From contig CAZSKA010000073.1 in assembly GCA_964607315.1 (NCBI GenBank), positions 1 through 14,547 of the forward strand: a DNA stretch of 14,547 nucleotides, written 5' to 3'. The notes beneath the pieces are model-generated. The model made no database searches. It was not told the DNA's origin and saw only the letters and a program-made list of their open reading frames with translations. Shown in pieces: positions 6,626-14,505 of this stretch. Position numbers and translations under genes: made by a program. This DNA is from JAHDFB01 sp964607315 (GTDB lineage Bacteria > Bacteroidota > Bacteroidia > Chitinophagales > Saprospiraceae). Within the stretch, counting starts at the first letter, position 1. Every line of letters begins with the position of its first letter.

Positions 6626-9600
6626 ATGAGTGATACTATTTTAATGACCTATCAAAAATATTGGGCATCAATCATTTACTCGTTAGTATTTCTATTAACG
6701 GTAAATTGTTCATGGGCGAATGCTATCTGCATTACCCCCCACTCTATAGAGCAAATAGATAATTCTTCTAGTCAAATAACGATAGAATGGGGAGACTTTT
6801 CTACTCAAGCAGATGTACTTGAATACCAGATTTCTTATTACATTTTGGGCGAAAGCCAAGACCTCACTATCTACGAAACTGCAGCTGAACAGACTTACAC
6901 CATACAAAATCTACAAAGTGCGTCTACTTATTTTGTGCGAGTAAGAACAACCTGTGTTAATGGAAATACCAACTGGGCTCCACCTGTTGCAATATATACC
7001 GAAATTGACCCAAATCAGAATTGTGATTTAAATCTACAAATCTTCGACAATAGCTGTGCGGAACCAATGAACCTTAGATATCCTGTCCAAGGGATAGGAG
7101 ATTCATTAGGTATAAACAGCTTTATAAGATCTGTTCATATTACACTTAATCATGGTTGGCCTGCCGATTTAGAATGTAGTTTAGTTTCTCCTTCTGGTCA
7201 GTCCATTATTCTTTTTCAAGACCAAGGAATAGGTACTAATGGAGTAGGAAATCCTATGGATGCATGCAATGATCCTTTGACATTAGATATGTCTGCTTGT
7301 GAATCTGTAACCAACTCCACTGTTGGTCTAAAAGGCGTATTAAGACCTCAAGAAGCATTTGATCTCCTATATTCAGACGCTACTGACCCTAATGGTGATT
7401 GGTATCTTGAAATATGTGATGATGCAAATGGACAAATAGGTGTTTTACGAACCTTTGAGATTGTTTTCGAAGATGTATTCTGTGAAGCTCCTGAATCCAT
7501 AGGAATCGCTGATATAAGTGATGAGGGTCTTTCTTTACTCATCCCATCTAGCAATTGTGATTCACTAGAAATAATAATAAATAATACGAATTCTCAAGAA
7601 AATATCACTTTGATTGTCCCTTGTGAAAATGATACTATTTCCATCACTGGATTAGAAGCATCAAATATATATGACTTAGCGTTTTCAGCCCTATGCCCGC
7701 AGACAACACTTTCCTCCTCATGTGTAACTACTTTCGAAACCTATTGTGCAGAATCTAACCTTAGTGAAACTTTTGACGCTTTAGATAATTGCAACATAAA
7801 TTGCCAATCCTGCGAAATAGGAGATCTATTTACTAACACCACATCTAACCAATGGAAAGTCAATTCAGGAAGCACGAACACCGACCTTACAGGACCCCGT
7901 GCTAGCTTGTTCGCCACTGGAAACTACATTTACCTTGAAAGTTCTGAAGATTGCTCTTCTGATGAATACATACTCCAATCTTCTTGTCTGACATTAATAG
8001 ACAGTAGATCTTGTAATGTTTCCTTTTATTATCATATGGACGGAGATGAAGTCTCTAGCTTATTTCTAGAAACTAGCATCGACAACGGCACAAACTGGGA
8101 AGTAATATGGGAAAGAAATGGCGAACAAGGAAAAGAATGGATGTTTGAAAATTTAGACTTCTCTAGCCTGCAAGATCAAGAATTCATCATTCGATTTAGA
8201 GCACCTAGACCCTCCGGCGATTTGGGAGATATAGCTCTTGATGAACTTAGACTTTCAGGTATTCAACTCGTTTCAGAAGAGTCACAATTCGTCTATAGAG
8301 ATCAGGACAATGATGGTTATGGGAGTAATATAGATAGTATAAGACATTGTAGTATCGAAGCTCCTGAAGGGTATAGCTTAATAAAGGGAGATTGCAACGA
8401 TGAGAATGAGTTTATTAATCCTAGCATCCCAGAATCTGAATGTAATGGGATTGATGATAATTGTAATTTGCTTATAGACGAAGACTCCAACAGTTCTTTA
8501 TCATTCGCTCTAGATGCGCTATCTGATCAATCTTGTAATGGAATATCTGATGGAAGTATTTCACTTTCAGGTCAAGGAGGAATTCCTCCATATAGCATCG
8601 TATGGAATACAGGTGAAGAAACCTTCCTTATCGATAGCTTAGAAGCTGGTCTTTACTTTGCAACGATTAGTGATGCTGGCAACTGTACTGTCCAAACAGA
8701 TACATTTGACATTCAGCTTCTTCAAAGCTTTGATTTTTTAATATGGTCAGCTAACAATGCAACATGTTTAGGCATTAATGATGGAGCCATAGAAGTTTTT
8801 CACGATGAAGATAATGGACCTTTTAGTTACTTGTGGAATACGGGTGATACGATAAGAGATCTTGACAATATTGGTCCAGGGACATATGAAATTCAGATCA
8901 CCGATATCAACGGCTGTATCATTAACTCTGGTGATATAAATGTAGATCCAGAAAGGATTGTTGATATAGCTTTTGATTCCATTTCTCCAGTTGATTGTTT
9001 CGGAGAATCAAATGGTTTTGCTGAAATAATATTTGACTCTAGTTATGTTAGTATGAATTGGGATATAGGCAGCAATGAGCTTTTCATAGATAGTTTACCA
9101 AGTAATACGTATACCATTACTGTTCAGGATAGCACGGGATGTCTAGGCGTAGATTCCGTTCTAATCAGCCAACCTCCACCAATAGAAATAGAAGTAATTA
9201 GTAACGAAAGTGTAAGTTGTTTTGGTGAAAATGATGGCTTCCTCGAAGTATTTGTTCAAGGAGGAAATGGTGGCAATACCTTAAGATGGAATACTGGATC
9301 GATGGAGAACTCTATAGGCCTCTTAACAGCTGGATTGTATTCCATAACTGTTACTGATTCTAAAATGTGTTCGGATTCTTTAGTTACCATAGAAATCACG
9401 GAACCAGTTCCTTTGGTTGCTAATCTGGCTGGTCTTAGCAGTGAATTATGCACATCTCAGAATGCAAACATTGAATTAGATGTAAATGGTGGAACAATGG
9501 ATTATACTTTTCAATGGAGTAATGATTCTACAAGCCAAAACCTAACAAATATTGAAGCGGGAATTTATTCGGTTACTGTTGTGGATAGGAATAACTGTCA

Positions 9601-11548
9601 GGCATTTATTAATGATATACCCGTGGAAAGAGAGGAAGTATTTATTCCACTTAATATAAATGAACAGCAAGACGTAACTTGTTTTGGCTTTTCTGATGCT
9701 TTTGTTCAGTTACAAATAGGTGATAATACAGGTTTACCTTTGACAATATCATTTGGAGATGAGGTAATAGAACTGGATGAAACAGGCTTAATTGATAGTT
9801 TATCTGGAGGTCAATTCATAATAGAAGGAACAGATATAAATGGATGTAAAGTTATTCCTTTAGAAATAGAGATTTTAGAACCAGAAGATCTAATGATTAA
9901 CCTACTCTCTGTAGATGCACTTTCATGCGGAGAAGCAGGTGGTGTTATAGAAATAGGAATTACTGGAGGCACAGAACCTTATGATATAAATTGGTCTACA
10001 GGATCAGACTCTACAATTATTGATTCTCTAGAAGCTGGTTTTTACAGTATTATAGTAGAGGATTTACGCTCGTGTGTAGATAGCATTATTGATATAGAAA
10101 TCAGCTCCGCGTCCCCTTTGATTCAAGAAAATCTAGAAGTAGTTCAACCTCTTTGTTTTGGTGATGAAACGGGAATAATTAATCTAGATTATTCGGGAGG
10201 TCTCGGAAACATTACTTATGAATTAAATGGTGAAATTTTTGACATGGCAATGTTTGAAAATTTACCTCCTGCAGAATACACTATAATTGTTCAAGATTCC
10301 GCTTTATGCAATTTTGACAGCATAAATATTAGCATTATAGAGCCTACACAAATACAAATTACCTTAGACAGTTTATCTCCTAGTTTTTGTGGAAACATGA
10401 ATGGATATATAGAAGTCAATGCTATGGGTGGAACAGGATCTCTAAGCTATAATTGGTCAGGAAACATAGATAGCGAGACTTCTATTGCTGATAGTGTATC
10501 CCAAGGTATATATGATATCGTTGTAATTGATGAAAATAATTGTGGATTAGGAATAGAAGACATAGAGGTTATCAATATCGATAAAGTTTTAGATATTGAG
10601 AATCTATTCATTGATAGTACTAGCTGTGCTAATTTTTCAAATGGTCGAATATTTTATGACCTTTTAGGAGATTACAGTTTCCCTATAGAAACAAGTTTAA
10701 ATGATAGTATTTTCAGTTATGAAAATGGATTCATTGCAAATATCCCTGCGGGATTGTATAATCTTGTTATAACTGATGCGGTGGGTTGCACTTTCGAATT
10801 AGAAGATGTAGAGATAGCTTCACCTCCTCCTATAACATATACTTTTGACATTCTAACTCCTATCATTTGTCATGATGATTCTACTGGTGTAATCATGGTG
10901 TTTGGTGAAGGCGGCACAGGTGAATTAGACTATTTCTGGGATTTCGGTGAAGATGGAGCTTTGATTGATAGTTTAGGTTCAGGATATTATCGTTGTGCAA
11001 TAGTAGATGAAAGGAATTGTTTAGTCTTTACTGACAGTATTTTTCTTGAAAATCCGGATACTTTAATAGTTGACATTTCAGTAATTGATGCTACCAACAA
11101 TGAAAACAACGGAGCTATTTTTGTTAGCACCAGCGGTGGAGTTCAACCTTATACCTATAATTGGAATTTTGATCTTCCAGATGATACGGATACGATAGAA
11201 TTTTTGGGGCCAAGTAGTTGGGAATTAAATTTTGTAGATGCGAATGGTTGTATGTTCGACACGAGTTTCGTAGTGGATAATATTGTAGGATTAACAGAAT
11301 TAGATCCTTCTGACATTGCTATTTTCCCTAATCCAACATCAGATATATTAACAATTAATAGTTCACTAGGTGATCGTTTTGATATCGAAATTTACGATGC
11401 TCAGGGTCATCTTGTTAAAAGAATTAGACATAATGATTTAACTAATTATCAGATGTCATTTGAAAACTACAGCAATGGTATCTATTATCTATTGATAAAG
11501 AATGAAGAGTCCTTCTTTGTAGAGAAAATAATTAAAATATCGGATTGA
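6626..11548 (+). CDS. Large secreted surface protein with SprB repeats and T9SS C-terminal sorting signal
   Basis: A 1640-residue modular exported protein, probably cell-surface attached. Order of parts: signal peptide (hydrophobic core about 14-27, likely cut after Ala-Asn-Ala, 31-33); fibronectin type III domain (34-127); proprotein-convertase-type P-domain beta-sandwich (133-284, with NGDWYLEICDDANGQIG); a second Fn3-like stretch (286-372); a MAM/jelly-roll-like domain (374-546); a MopE-type metal-binding motif (556-620, DQDNDGYG ... GDCNDENEFINP ... CNGIDDNCN); twelve SprB-type repeats (626-1550); and a type A T9SS sorting domain (1564-1640, starting IAIFPNPTSDILTI). By family, the C-terminal domain directs export by T9SS and attachment to the surface, and SprB repeats are known from the gliding adhesin SprB. 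No catalytic domain is visible, so an adhesin or matrix role is inferred. ATG at 6644 is an equally good start. Palindrome copy 5 lies in the first Fn3 domain. Confidence 0.88.
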   Translation: MSDTILMTYQKYWASIIYSLVFLLTVNCSWANAICITPHSIEQIDNSSSQITIEWGDFSTQADVLEYQISYYILGESQDLTIYETAAEQTYTIQNLQSASTYFVRVRTTCVNGNTNWAPPVAIYTEIDPNQNCDLNLQIFDNSCAEPMNLRYPVQGIGDSLGINSFIRSVHITLNHGWPADLECSLVSPSGQSIILFQDQGIGTNGVGNPMDACNDPLTLDMSACESVTNSTVGLKGVLRPQEAFDLLYSDATDPNGDWYLEICDDANGQIGVLRTFEIVFEDVFCEAPESIGIADISDEGLSLLIPSSNCDSLEIIINNTNSQENITLIVPCENDTISITGLEASNIYDLAFSALCPQTTLSSSCVTTFETYCAESNLSETFDALDNCNINCQSCEIGDLFTNTTSNQWKVNSGSTNTDLTGPRASLFATGNYIYLESSEDCSSDEYILQSSCLTLIDSRSCNVSFYYHMDGDEVSSLFLETSIDNGTNWEVIWERNGEQGKEWMFENLDFSSLQDQEFIIRFRAPRPSGDLGDIALDELRLSGIQLVSEESQFVYRDQDNDGYGSNIDSIRHCSIEAPEGYSLIKGDCNDENEFINPSIPESECNGIDDNCNLLIDEDSNSSLSFALDALSDQSCNGISDGSISLSGQGGIPPYSIVWNTGEETFLIDSLEAGLYFATISDAGNCTVQTDTFDIQLLQSFDFLIWSANNATCLGINDGAIEVFHDEDNGPFSYLWNTGDTIRDLDNIGPGTYEIQITDINGCIINSGDINVDPERIVDIAFDSISPVDCFGESNGFAEIIFDSSYVSMNWDIGSNELFIDSLPSNTYTITVQDSTGCLGVDSVLISQPPPIEIEVISNESVSCFGENDGFLEVFVQGGNGGNTLRWNTGSMENSIGLLTAGLYSITVTDSKMCSDSLVTIEITEPVPLVANLAGLSSELCTSQNANIELDVNGGTMDYTFQWSNDSTSQNLTNIEAGIYSVTVVDRNNCQAFINDIPVEREEVFIPLNINEQQDVTCFGFSDAFVQLQIGDNTGLPLTISFGDEVIELDETGLIDSLSGGQFIIEGTDINGCKVIPLEIEILEPEDLMINLLSVDALSCGEAGGVIEIGITGGTEPYDINWSTGSDSTIIDSLEAGFYSIIVEDLRSCVDSIIDIEISSASPLIQENLEVVQPLCFGDETGIINLDYSGGLGNITYELNGEIFDMAMFENLPPAEYTIIVQDSALCNFDSINISIIEPTQIQITLDSLSPSFCGNMNGYIEVNAMGGTGSLSYNWSGNIDSETSIADSVSQGIYDIVVIDENNCGLGIEDIEVINIDKVLDIENLFIDSTSCANFSNGRIFYDLLGDYSFPIETSLNDSIFSYENGFIANIPAGLYNLVITDAVGCTFELEDVEIASPPPITYTFDILTPIICHDDSTGVIMVFGEGGTGELDYFWDFGEDGALIDSLGSGYYRCAIVDERNCLVFTDSIFLENPDTLIVDISVIDATNNENNGAIFVSTSGGVQPYTYNWNFDLPDDTDTIEFLGPSSWELNFVDANGCMFDTSFVVDNIVGLTELDPSDIAIFPNPTSDILTINSSLGDRFDIEIYDAQGHLVKRIRHNDLTNYQMSFENYSNGIYYLLIKNEESFFVEKIIKISD
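6844..6857 (+). repeat. Palindrome copy 5 (degenerate), TTTGGGC-GAAA-GCC
   Basis: The left arm is complete and the right arm lacks its last C before AA (6858-6859). It encodes Leu-Gly-Glu-Ser (residues 74-77) in a loop of the first Fn3 domain of the SprB-repeat protein, so it is translated in the same frame relative to the element as the copy in the PorE-like gene (Leu-Gly-Ile-Ser). Confidence 0.6.
8501..11275 (+). repeat. Tandem array of twelve SprB-type protein repeats
   Basis: Repeats about 74-82 residues long follow the pattern Cys-x-G-x-x-(D/N)-G ... W-x-x-G ... AG-x-Y-x-(I/V)-x-(V/I)-x-D-x-x-x-C. First cysteines are at residues 637, 714, 791, 865, 942, 1019, 1101, 1177, 1255, 1334 and 1415; closing cysteines at 687, 764, 839, 915, 991, 1074, 1150, 1228, 1306, 1388, 1465 and 1542. 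The twelfth repeat has no opening Cys. The regular pairing suggests one disulfide per repeat. At DNA level the repeats are well diverged, so the array is old and not a recent amplification or a recombination hotspot. Confidence 0.85.
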
Positions 11549-11557
11549 TAAGAAGGA

Positions 11558-11577
11558 GATTTTTAATTGAAAAAATC
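11558..11577. terminator. Possible bidirectional terminator between convergent genes
   Basis: GATTTTT (11558-11564) and AAAAATC (11571-11577) are perfect seven-base arms around AATTGA, in the 27-bp gap between the stops of the SprB-repeat gene and the PorE-like gene, overlapping the latter's stop codon. The stem is almost all A-T, so only its position supports a termination role. Confidence 0.33.
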
Positions 11578-13510
11578 ACCTATTTATTTTTGTTATTCTG
11601 AACGAAGTCCTACGATTTTGTTGGTGTTGATCTTCCGAACAATCGTCACATGAGCAGTTAGCAACTGGTTGATTTTCACCATAGCCTCTTGCTGTAATTC
11701 TATTGGGGCTTATGCCCAAATTAATAATATAATCAACTGCAGATTCTGCTCTCTGTTGGCTAAGTTTTTCATTATATGCATTAGGCCCTCTACAGTCTGT
11801 ATGTGAAGAAAGTTCAATTGAAATTTCTGGATTCTCAGTTAGCAAAGAAGTCAATTCGATTAATGATGGTTTTGCATCATCTCTAATATCATACTTATTA
11901 AAATCATAAAGAATATTCTCTAAGACTATCTCCTTATTCTCAATAATAGGTTGAAGTATTATAGTAACGTTACGTGTAAAACTACTCTCCCCTTCTGGTA
12001 TATCAGAATAAGTCACAGCTAAGGTCTTTTTTGTGTTGAAATATCCTTGATAGTCTACATTCAAACTAAACTGACCTGGCTTGATGTTCATTAAGACAAA
12101 AGATTTAGCGTTTAATTTCTTCTTTTCTCCGTTTACAGATAAATTCGCTGAAGGGAAAAAATCTTTATTCCCATTTTCATCTTCTGCAAGTACAGTAATC
12201 GCTAATTTCAGTTCCTTTACTTTGTCTTCTTCCTTTTCCGTTTCCTTTGGTTTTTCAACAATAAGTTTCTTTTTCAAATTAAACTCATAAATATTATCAA
12301 GTCCATCTCTTGAACTAGTGAAAAGGCCTTCTGATGGAATATTAGGATTAGGATTAAAACTTATCCCAAAATCATCAGCACCACTATTTACAGGACTTTT
12401 CATATTGAAAGGACGTATCCAATTTCCTTTATCAAGATAGGTGTAAAATATATCTAAGCCACCCATTCCTGGATGACCGGAACTTGCGAAGAACAAAGTA
12501 TCACCTTTTAAAGAAGGAAACTTTTCATCTCCTATCGTATTAATTACATCACCCATGTTTATTGGTTCTCCCCAATTTCCAAGCGTGTCTAATCTTGTAA
12601 AATACAAATCAAATCCACCACTACCACCTTTATTTAATTCAGCACTGAAAAATAGTACACTATCTTTTTCATTCCAAAAAGGATGACCATAATTTATTTC
12701 TTCTTTCACAAAAGATAGAACTTCAGGATTTGACCAATTTCCATCTGAATAGTTACTAACCATCAACTTACAATATTCATCATAAGATTCATCAGCAGTG
12801 CACCTTGTAAAGTACAACTTCGATCCATCATTATTAAAACATGCGGTACCTTCGTTATTCTTTGAGTTTATCAAAGGGTCAAGATGACTGATATCAGAAC
12901 TGTATTCATTATAAATATAGATATCTGAAAAGTCTCTTCCCGTCCAAGCATATACCTCAGAAGAAGTTTTATTTGTTCTGTCAGAGCTAAAAATCACACG
13001 ATGATCATCTAGATAAACCGGTGAATAATCTGAAGATCCAGAATTGTATTGCCAGCTATTAACTTCGTACTTCGGATTTTCATCTCTTATCCAATCGGAA
13101 GCTAATCTACATATTGCTATTTCTTTGCGATATTCGGAAACCTGAGGTCCTTCATTAACTAATTCATAAAACAACTCAGTTGCTTCGCTGTATTTTTCAA
13201 CAGCTTTCAAAGCATATGCTTGTTTTTCCTTTGCTCGAGGTCCATAATTATATTTTACGGATTCTCTATACCAAGGTAATGCTTTTTCCGAGTTACCTAC
13301 ATTTGAAAAAGATTCTCCTAACAAAAATGCTAGTCGCGCTTTAGCTGAAGGATCACCAGTATCTTGAAATTCTTGTTGGAGCATATCAATTGCGACCGAA
13401 TACTGCTTAAGTTCATATGCCATTGTTCCATCCTTAATCCTTTGGGTAAAGGAACAAGATTGCAAAACAAAGACTAATGTTACCAGACTTATGAGAAATA
13501 TTTGCCTCAT
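11576..13510 (-). CDS. PorE-like OmpA-family lipoprotein (TPR, beta-propeller, CRD-like, OmpA_C)
   Basis: A 644-residue lipoprotein predicted to sit in the outer membrane facing the periplasm. The signal peptide ends in the lipobox LQSC (Cys19). Then come TPR-like helices (about 25-140), a PD40-type beta-propeller (about 155-412, blades with SSDR, LYFTR, DLYFTR, LDIFYTYLD), a charged linker (415-433), a carboxypeptidase-regulatory-like beta domain (435-520) and an OmpA_C peptidoglycan-binding domain (528-644). The last has YDFNKYDIR, the ligand-binding Asp572 in TDCRG and Arg587 in LSQQRAES, and QNRRTSFRI near the end. This domain order is that of PorE, which ties T9SS PorP-type outer-membrane protein to peptidoglycan in Porphyromonas gingivalis. 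Many paralogues exist in Bacteroidota, so the exact partner is uncertain. It converges on the SprB-repeat gene and lies 94 bp after a lipoprotein gene on its own strand. The cysteine cluster at 619-624 (CSCDDC) within OmpA_C is noteworthy. Confidence 0.88.
   Translation of the reverse strand: MRQIFLISLVTLVFVLQSCSFTQRIKDGTMAYELKQYSVAIDMLQQEFQDTGDPSAKARLAFLLGESFSNVGNSEKALPWYRESVKYNYGPRAKEKQAYALKAVEKYSEATELFYELVNEGPQVSEYRKEIAICRLASDWIRDENPKYEVNSWQYNSGSSDYSPVYLDDHRVIFSSDRTNKTSSEVYAWTGRDFSDIYIYNEYSSDISHLDPLINSKNNEGTACFNNDGSKLYFTRCTADESYDEYCKLMVSNYSDGNWSNPEVLSFVKEEINYGHPFWNEKDSVLFFSAELNKGGSGGFDLYFTRLDTLGNWGEPINMGDVINTIGDEKFPSLKGDTLFFASSGHPGMGGLDIFYTYLDKGNWIRPFNMKSPVNSGADDFGISFNPNPNIPSEGLFTSSRDGLDNIYEFNLKKKLIVEKPKETEKEEDKVKELKLAITVLAEDENGNKDFFPSANLSVNGEKKKLNAKSFVLMNIKPGQFSLNVDYQGYFNTKKTLAVTYSDIPEGESSFTRNVTIILQPIIENKEIVLENILYDFNKYDIRDDAKPSLIELTSLLTENPEISIELSSHTDCRGPNAYNEKLSQQRAESAVDYIINLGISPNRITARGYGENQPVANCSCDDCSEDQHQQNRRTSFRITKINR
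11705..11720 (-). repeat. Palindrome copy 6, GGGGC-TTAT-GCCCAAA (reverse orientation)
   Basis: Perfect GGGC (11706-11709) and GCCC (11714-11717) arms; on the minus strand it reads TTTGGGCATAAGCCCC. It lies in the OmpA_C domain of the PorE-like gene and encodes Leu-Gly-Ile-Ser-Pro (598-602), the short turn after the SQQRA helix where this family usually has G-(I/V/A)-x-x-x-R. Confidence 0.78.
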
Positions 13511-13604
13511 TTATTCACAATTGAAACCACAATATACAACATAACGTATAACCAATGAATATATTGATGAGTTCAATCAAATTAATGCAGATATTTATCA
13601 GAAT

Positions 13605-14243
13605 TTACTTTTTCTCATCAATATTCTTTTTTGCTTCTTTAAGTAAATCAGCAGCATCTATTTTGTCTCCATTTTTAATAGCATCAGATACTTCGAGTAA
13701 TACTCTTTTCTTCCCTTTATATTTAAAAATAATTTCTTGACCTATTTTTAAAGAAACTCCACTTGAACTGTATGGAGAAAGATTAGGATTCATTACTGAG
13801 GGAATGAATAATGGAATACTTTTATTACTTGTGTTTAAGAGAGTGAATTCTATATATTCTGTTTTAGAAGTTTTAGGAGTTGCAGGAACTTCAGGTGGTA
13901 TAGGTTTCGCTGAATATTTTTTCTCTTTAAGATGAGTCCGTATTCTCGCCACCTTATTAGAGTTATTTGTTAGAAGCAGTTTGTTTTCTTTTTCTACTAA
14001 TATTGTTTCTTCACTAAATCTTCCTAGACCGAAACCTTTTATCTGTTGGTCATTTTCACGAGACACTACTTTAACATCAATATTTGCAGCATTCTTTAAA
14101 TCTAAAACTGCATGATAGTTTTCTGCGGGGTGATCCTTAATTTCATAAGAACTGTTAGCTGGAATAATAACTAGATCTTTTTTAGAGCTACAAGAAAGGA
14201 TCAAGAGTGAGCAAGCAAGTAGAATGAATGTTTGTTGTATCAT
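13605..14243 (-). CDS. Unrecognised lipoprotein, 212 residues
   Basis: I do not recognise the family. From ATG at 14243 the protein starts MIQQTFILLACSLLILSC, a compact signal peptide with lipobox LLILSC and lipidated Cys18. A longer reading from ATG at 14297 would place 18 extra charged residues ahead of the signal peptide and translate palindrome copy 7, so the shorter start is preferred. The mature part has two beta-rich halves (about 40-105 and 129-185) joined by a Pro/Lys linker (SAKPIPPEVPATPKTSKT, 111-128), and ends in a charged helix (194-212) containing DAADLLKEAKK. It is likely anchored in a membrane facing the periplasm. It lies on the same strand as the PorE-like gene, 94 bp upstream of it, so they may be co-transcribed, though the gap also leaves room for a separate promoter. 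No function is claimed. Confidence 0.72.
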   Translation of the reverse strand: MIQQTFILLACSLLILSCSSKKDLVIIPANSSYEIKDHPAENYHAVLDLKNAANIDVKVVSRENDQQIKGFGLGRFSEETILVEKENKLLLTNNSNKVARIRTHLKEKKYSAKPIPPEVPATPKTSKTEYIEFTLLNTSNKSIPLFIPSVMNPNLSPYSSSGVSLKIGQEIIFKYKGKKRVLLEVSDAIKNGDKIDAADLLKEAKKNIDEKK

Positions 14244-14259
14244 GTTTTTTTGTTTTTTA

Positions 14260-14274
14260 GGGCTAAGGCCCAAA
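14260..14274 (-). repeat. Palindrome copy 7, GGGC-TAAG-GCCCAAA (reverse orientation)
   Basis: Perfect GGGC (14260-14263) and GCCC (14268-14271) arms, followed by AAA; on the minus strand it reads TTTGGGCCTTAGCCC. With the preferred lipoprotein start at 14243 it is untranslated, 16 bases upstream of the ATG and separated from it by an A-rich stretch. Copy 4 has a similar position ahead of the SprB-repeat gene. Confidence 0.75.
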
Positions 14275-14313
14275 GGTTTATTAAAAACGTCTTTCATGAG
14301 AAGACAATATAAA

Positions 14314-14505
14314 TTAACTCGAATTATGCATTAGGATATCTATTGCGAGCTCAAACTGCTTCGATAATGAAAACATCCAGCTCTTTTGACGCTCACTGTG
14401 ATGGTGACCACGTTTGCGCTTCAAAAGAACTGTTGAGCTTCCATTCACTTTGTATTTTAAGCTCTCATAACAAAACCTAATGCCTAATCCAGGTTTAATA
14501 CCAAT
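14314..14505 (-). other. 63-codon open stretch without a start codon, possible gene remnant
   Basis: On the minus strand the frame is open between stops at 14506-14508 and 14314-14316, with no Met until residue 41. It reads IGIKPGLGIRFCYESLKY near its start and contains a basic run (LLKRKRGHHHSER). A short ATG-led frame just upstream (MRHYGVKLVLNLD, 14524 down to 14486) runs into it one base out of phase, as a frameshifted gene end would, but 63 codons can be open by chance. No family is recognised. The local G+C is visibly higher than in the neighbouring spacers. It may be noncoding. Confidence 0.22.
14378..14432. repeat. Imperfect inverted repeat, 17-base arms
   Basis: Left arm CAGCTCTTTTGACGCTC (14378-14394) matches the reverse complement of GCGCTTCAAAAGAACTG (14416-14432) at 14 of 17 positions. 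The loop holds two further small palindromes, a TCACTGTGA whose first two bases overlap the left arm (14393-14401) and GGTGACC (14403-14409). An outer pair, AGCTCAA (14348-14354) with TTGAGCT (14433-14439), extends the fold. Role unknown: a structured RNA, a regulator binding site or a mobile-element end are all possible. Confidence 0.45.

Noticed and set aside
8501..11275. CRISPR-like or DNA-level tandem repeat array
   Set aside because: The periodicity of about 77 residues is in protein only; the DNA of the units is diverged and continuously coding.
12081..12290. Plus-strand open frame of 69 codons, very rich in Phe and Ser
   Set aside because: It is the complement of the Lys/Glu-rich linker of the PorE-like gene, which explains its composition.
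14244..14297. Longer start (ATG 14297) for the right-end lipoprotein
   Set aside because: It would put a charged 18-residue extension, made partly from palindrome copy 7, in front of a complete lipoprotein signal peptide that begins at the Met encoded at 14243.
14349..14438. Integron attC-like site (GTTGAGC at 14432-14438 matches GTTRRRY)
   Set aside because: The partner box at 14349 reads GCTCAAA instead of ending in AAC, no L boxes are placed correctly, and there is no integrase or cassette structure.
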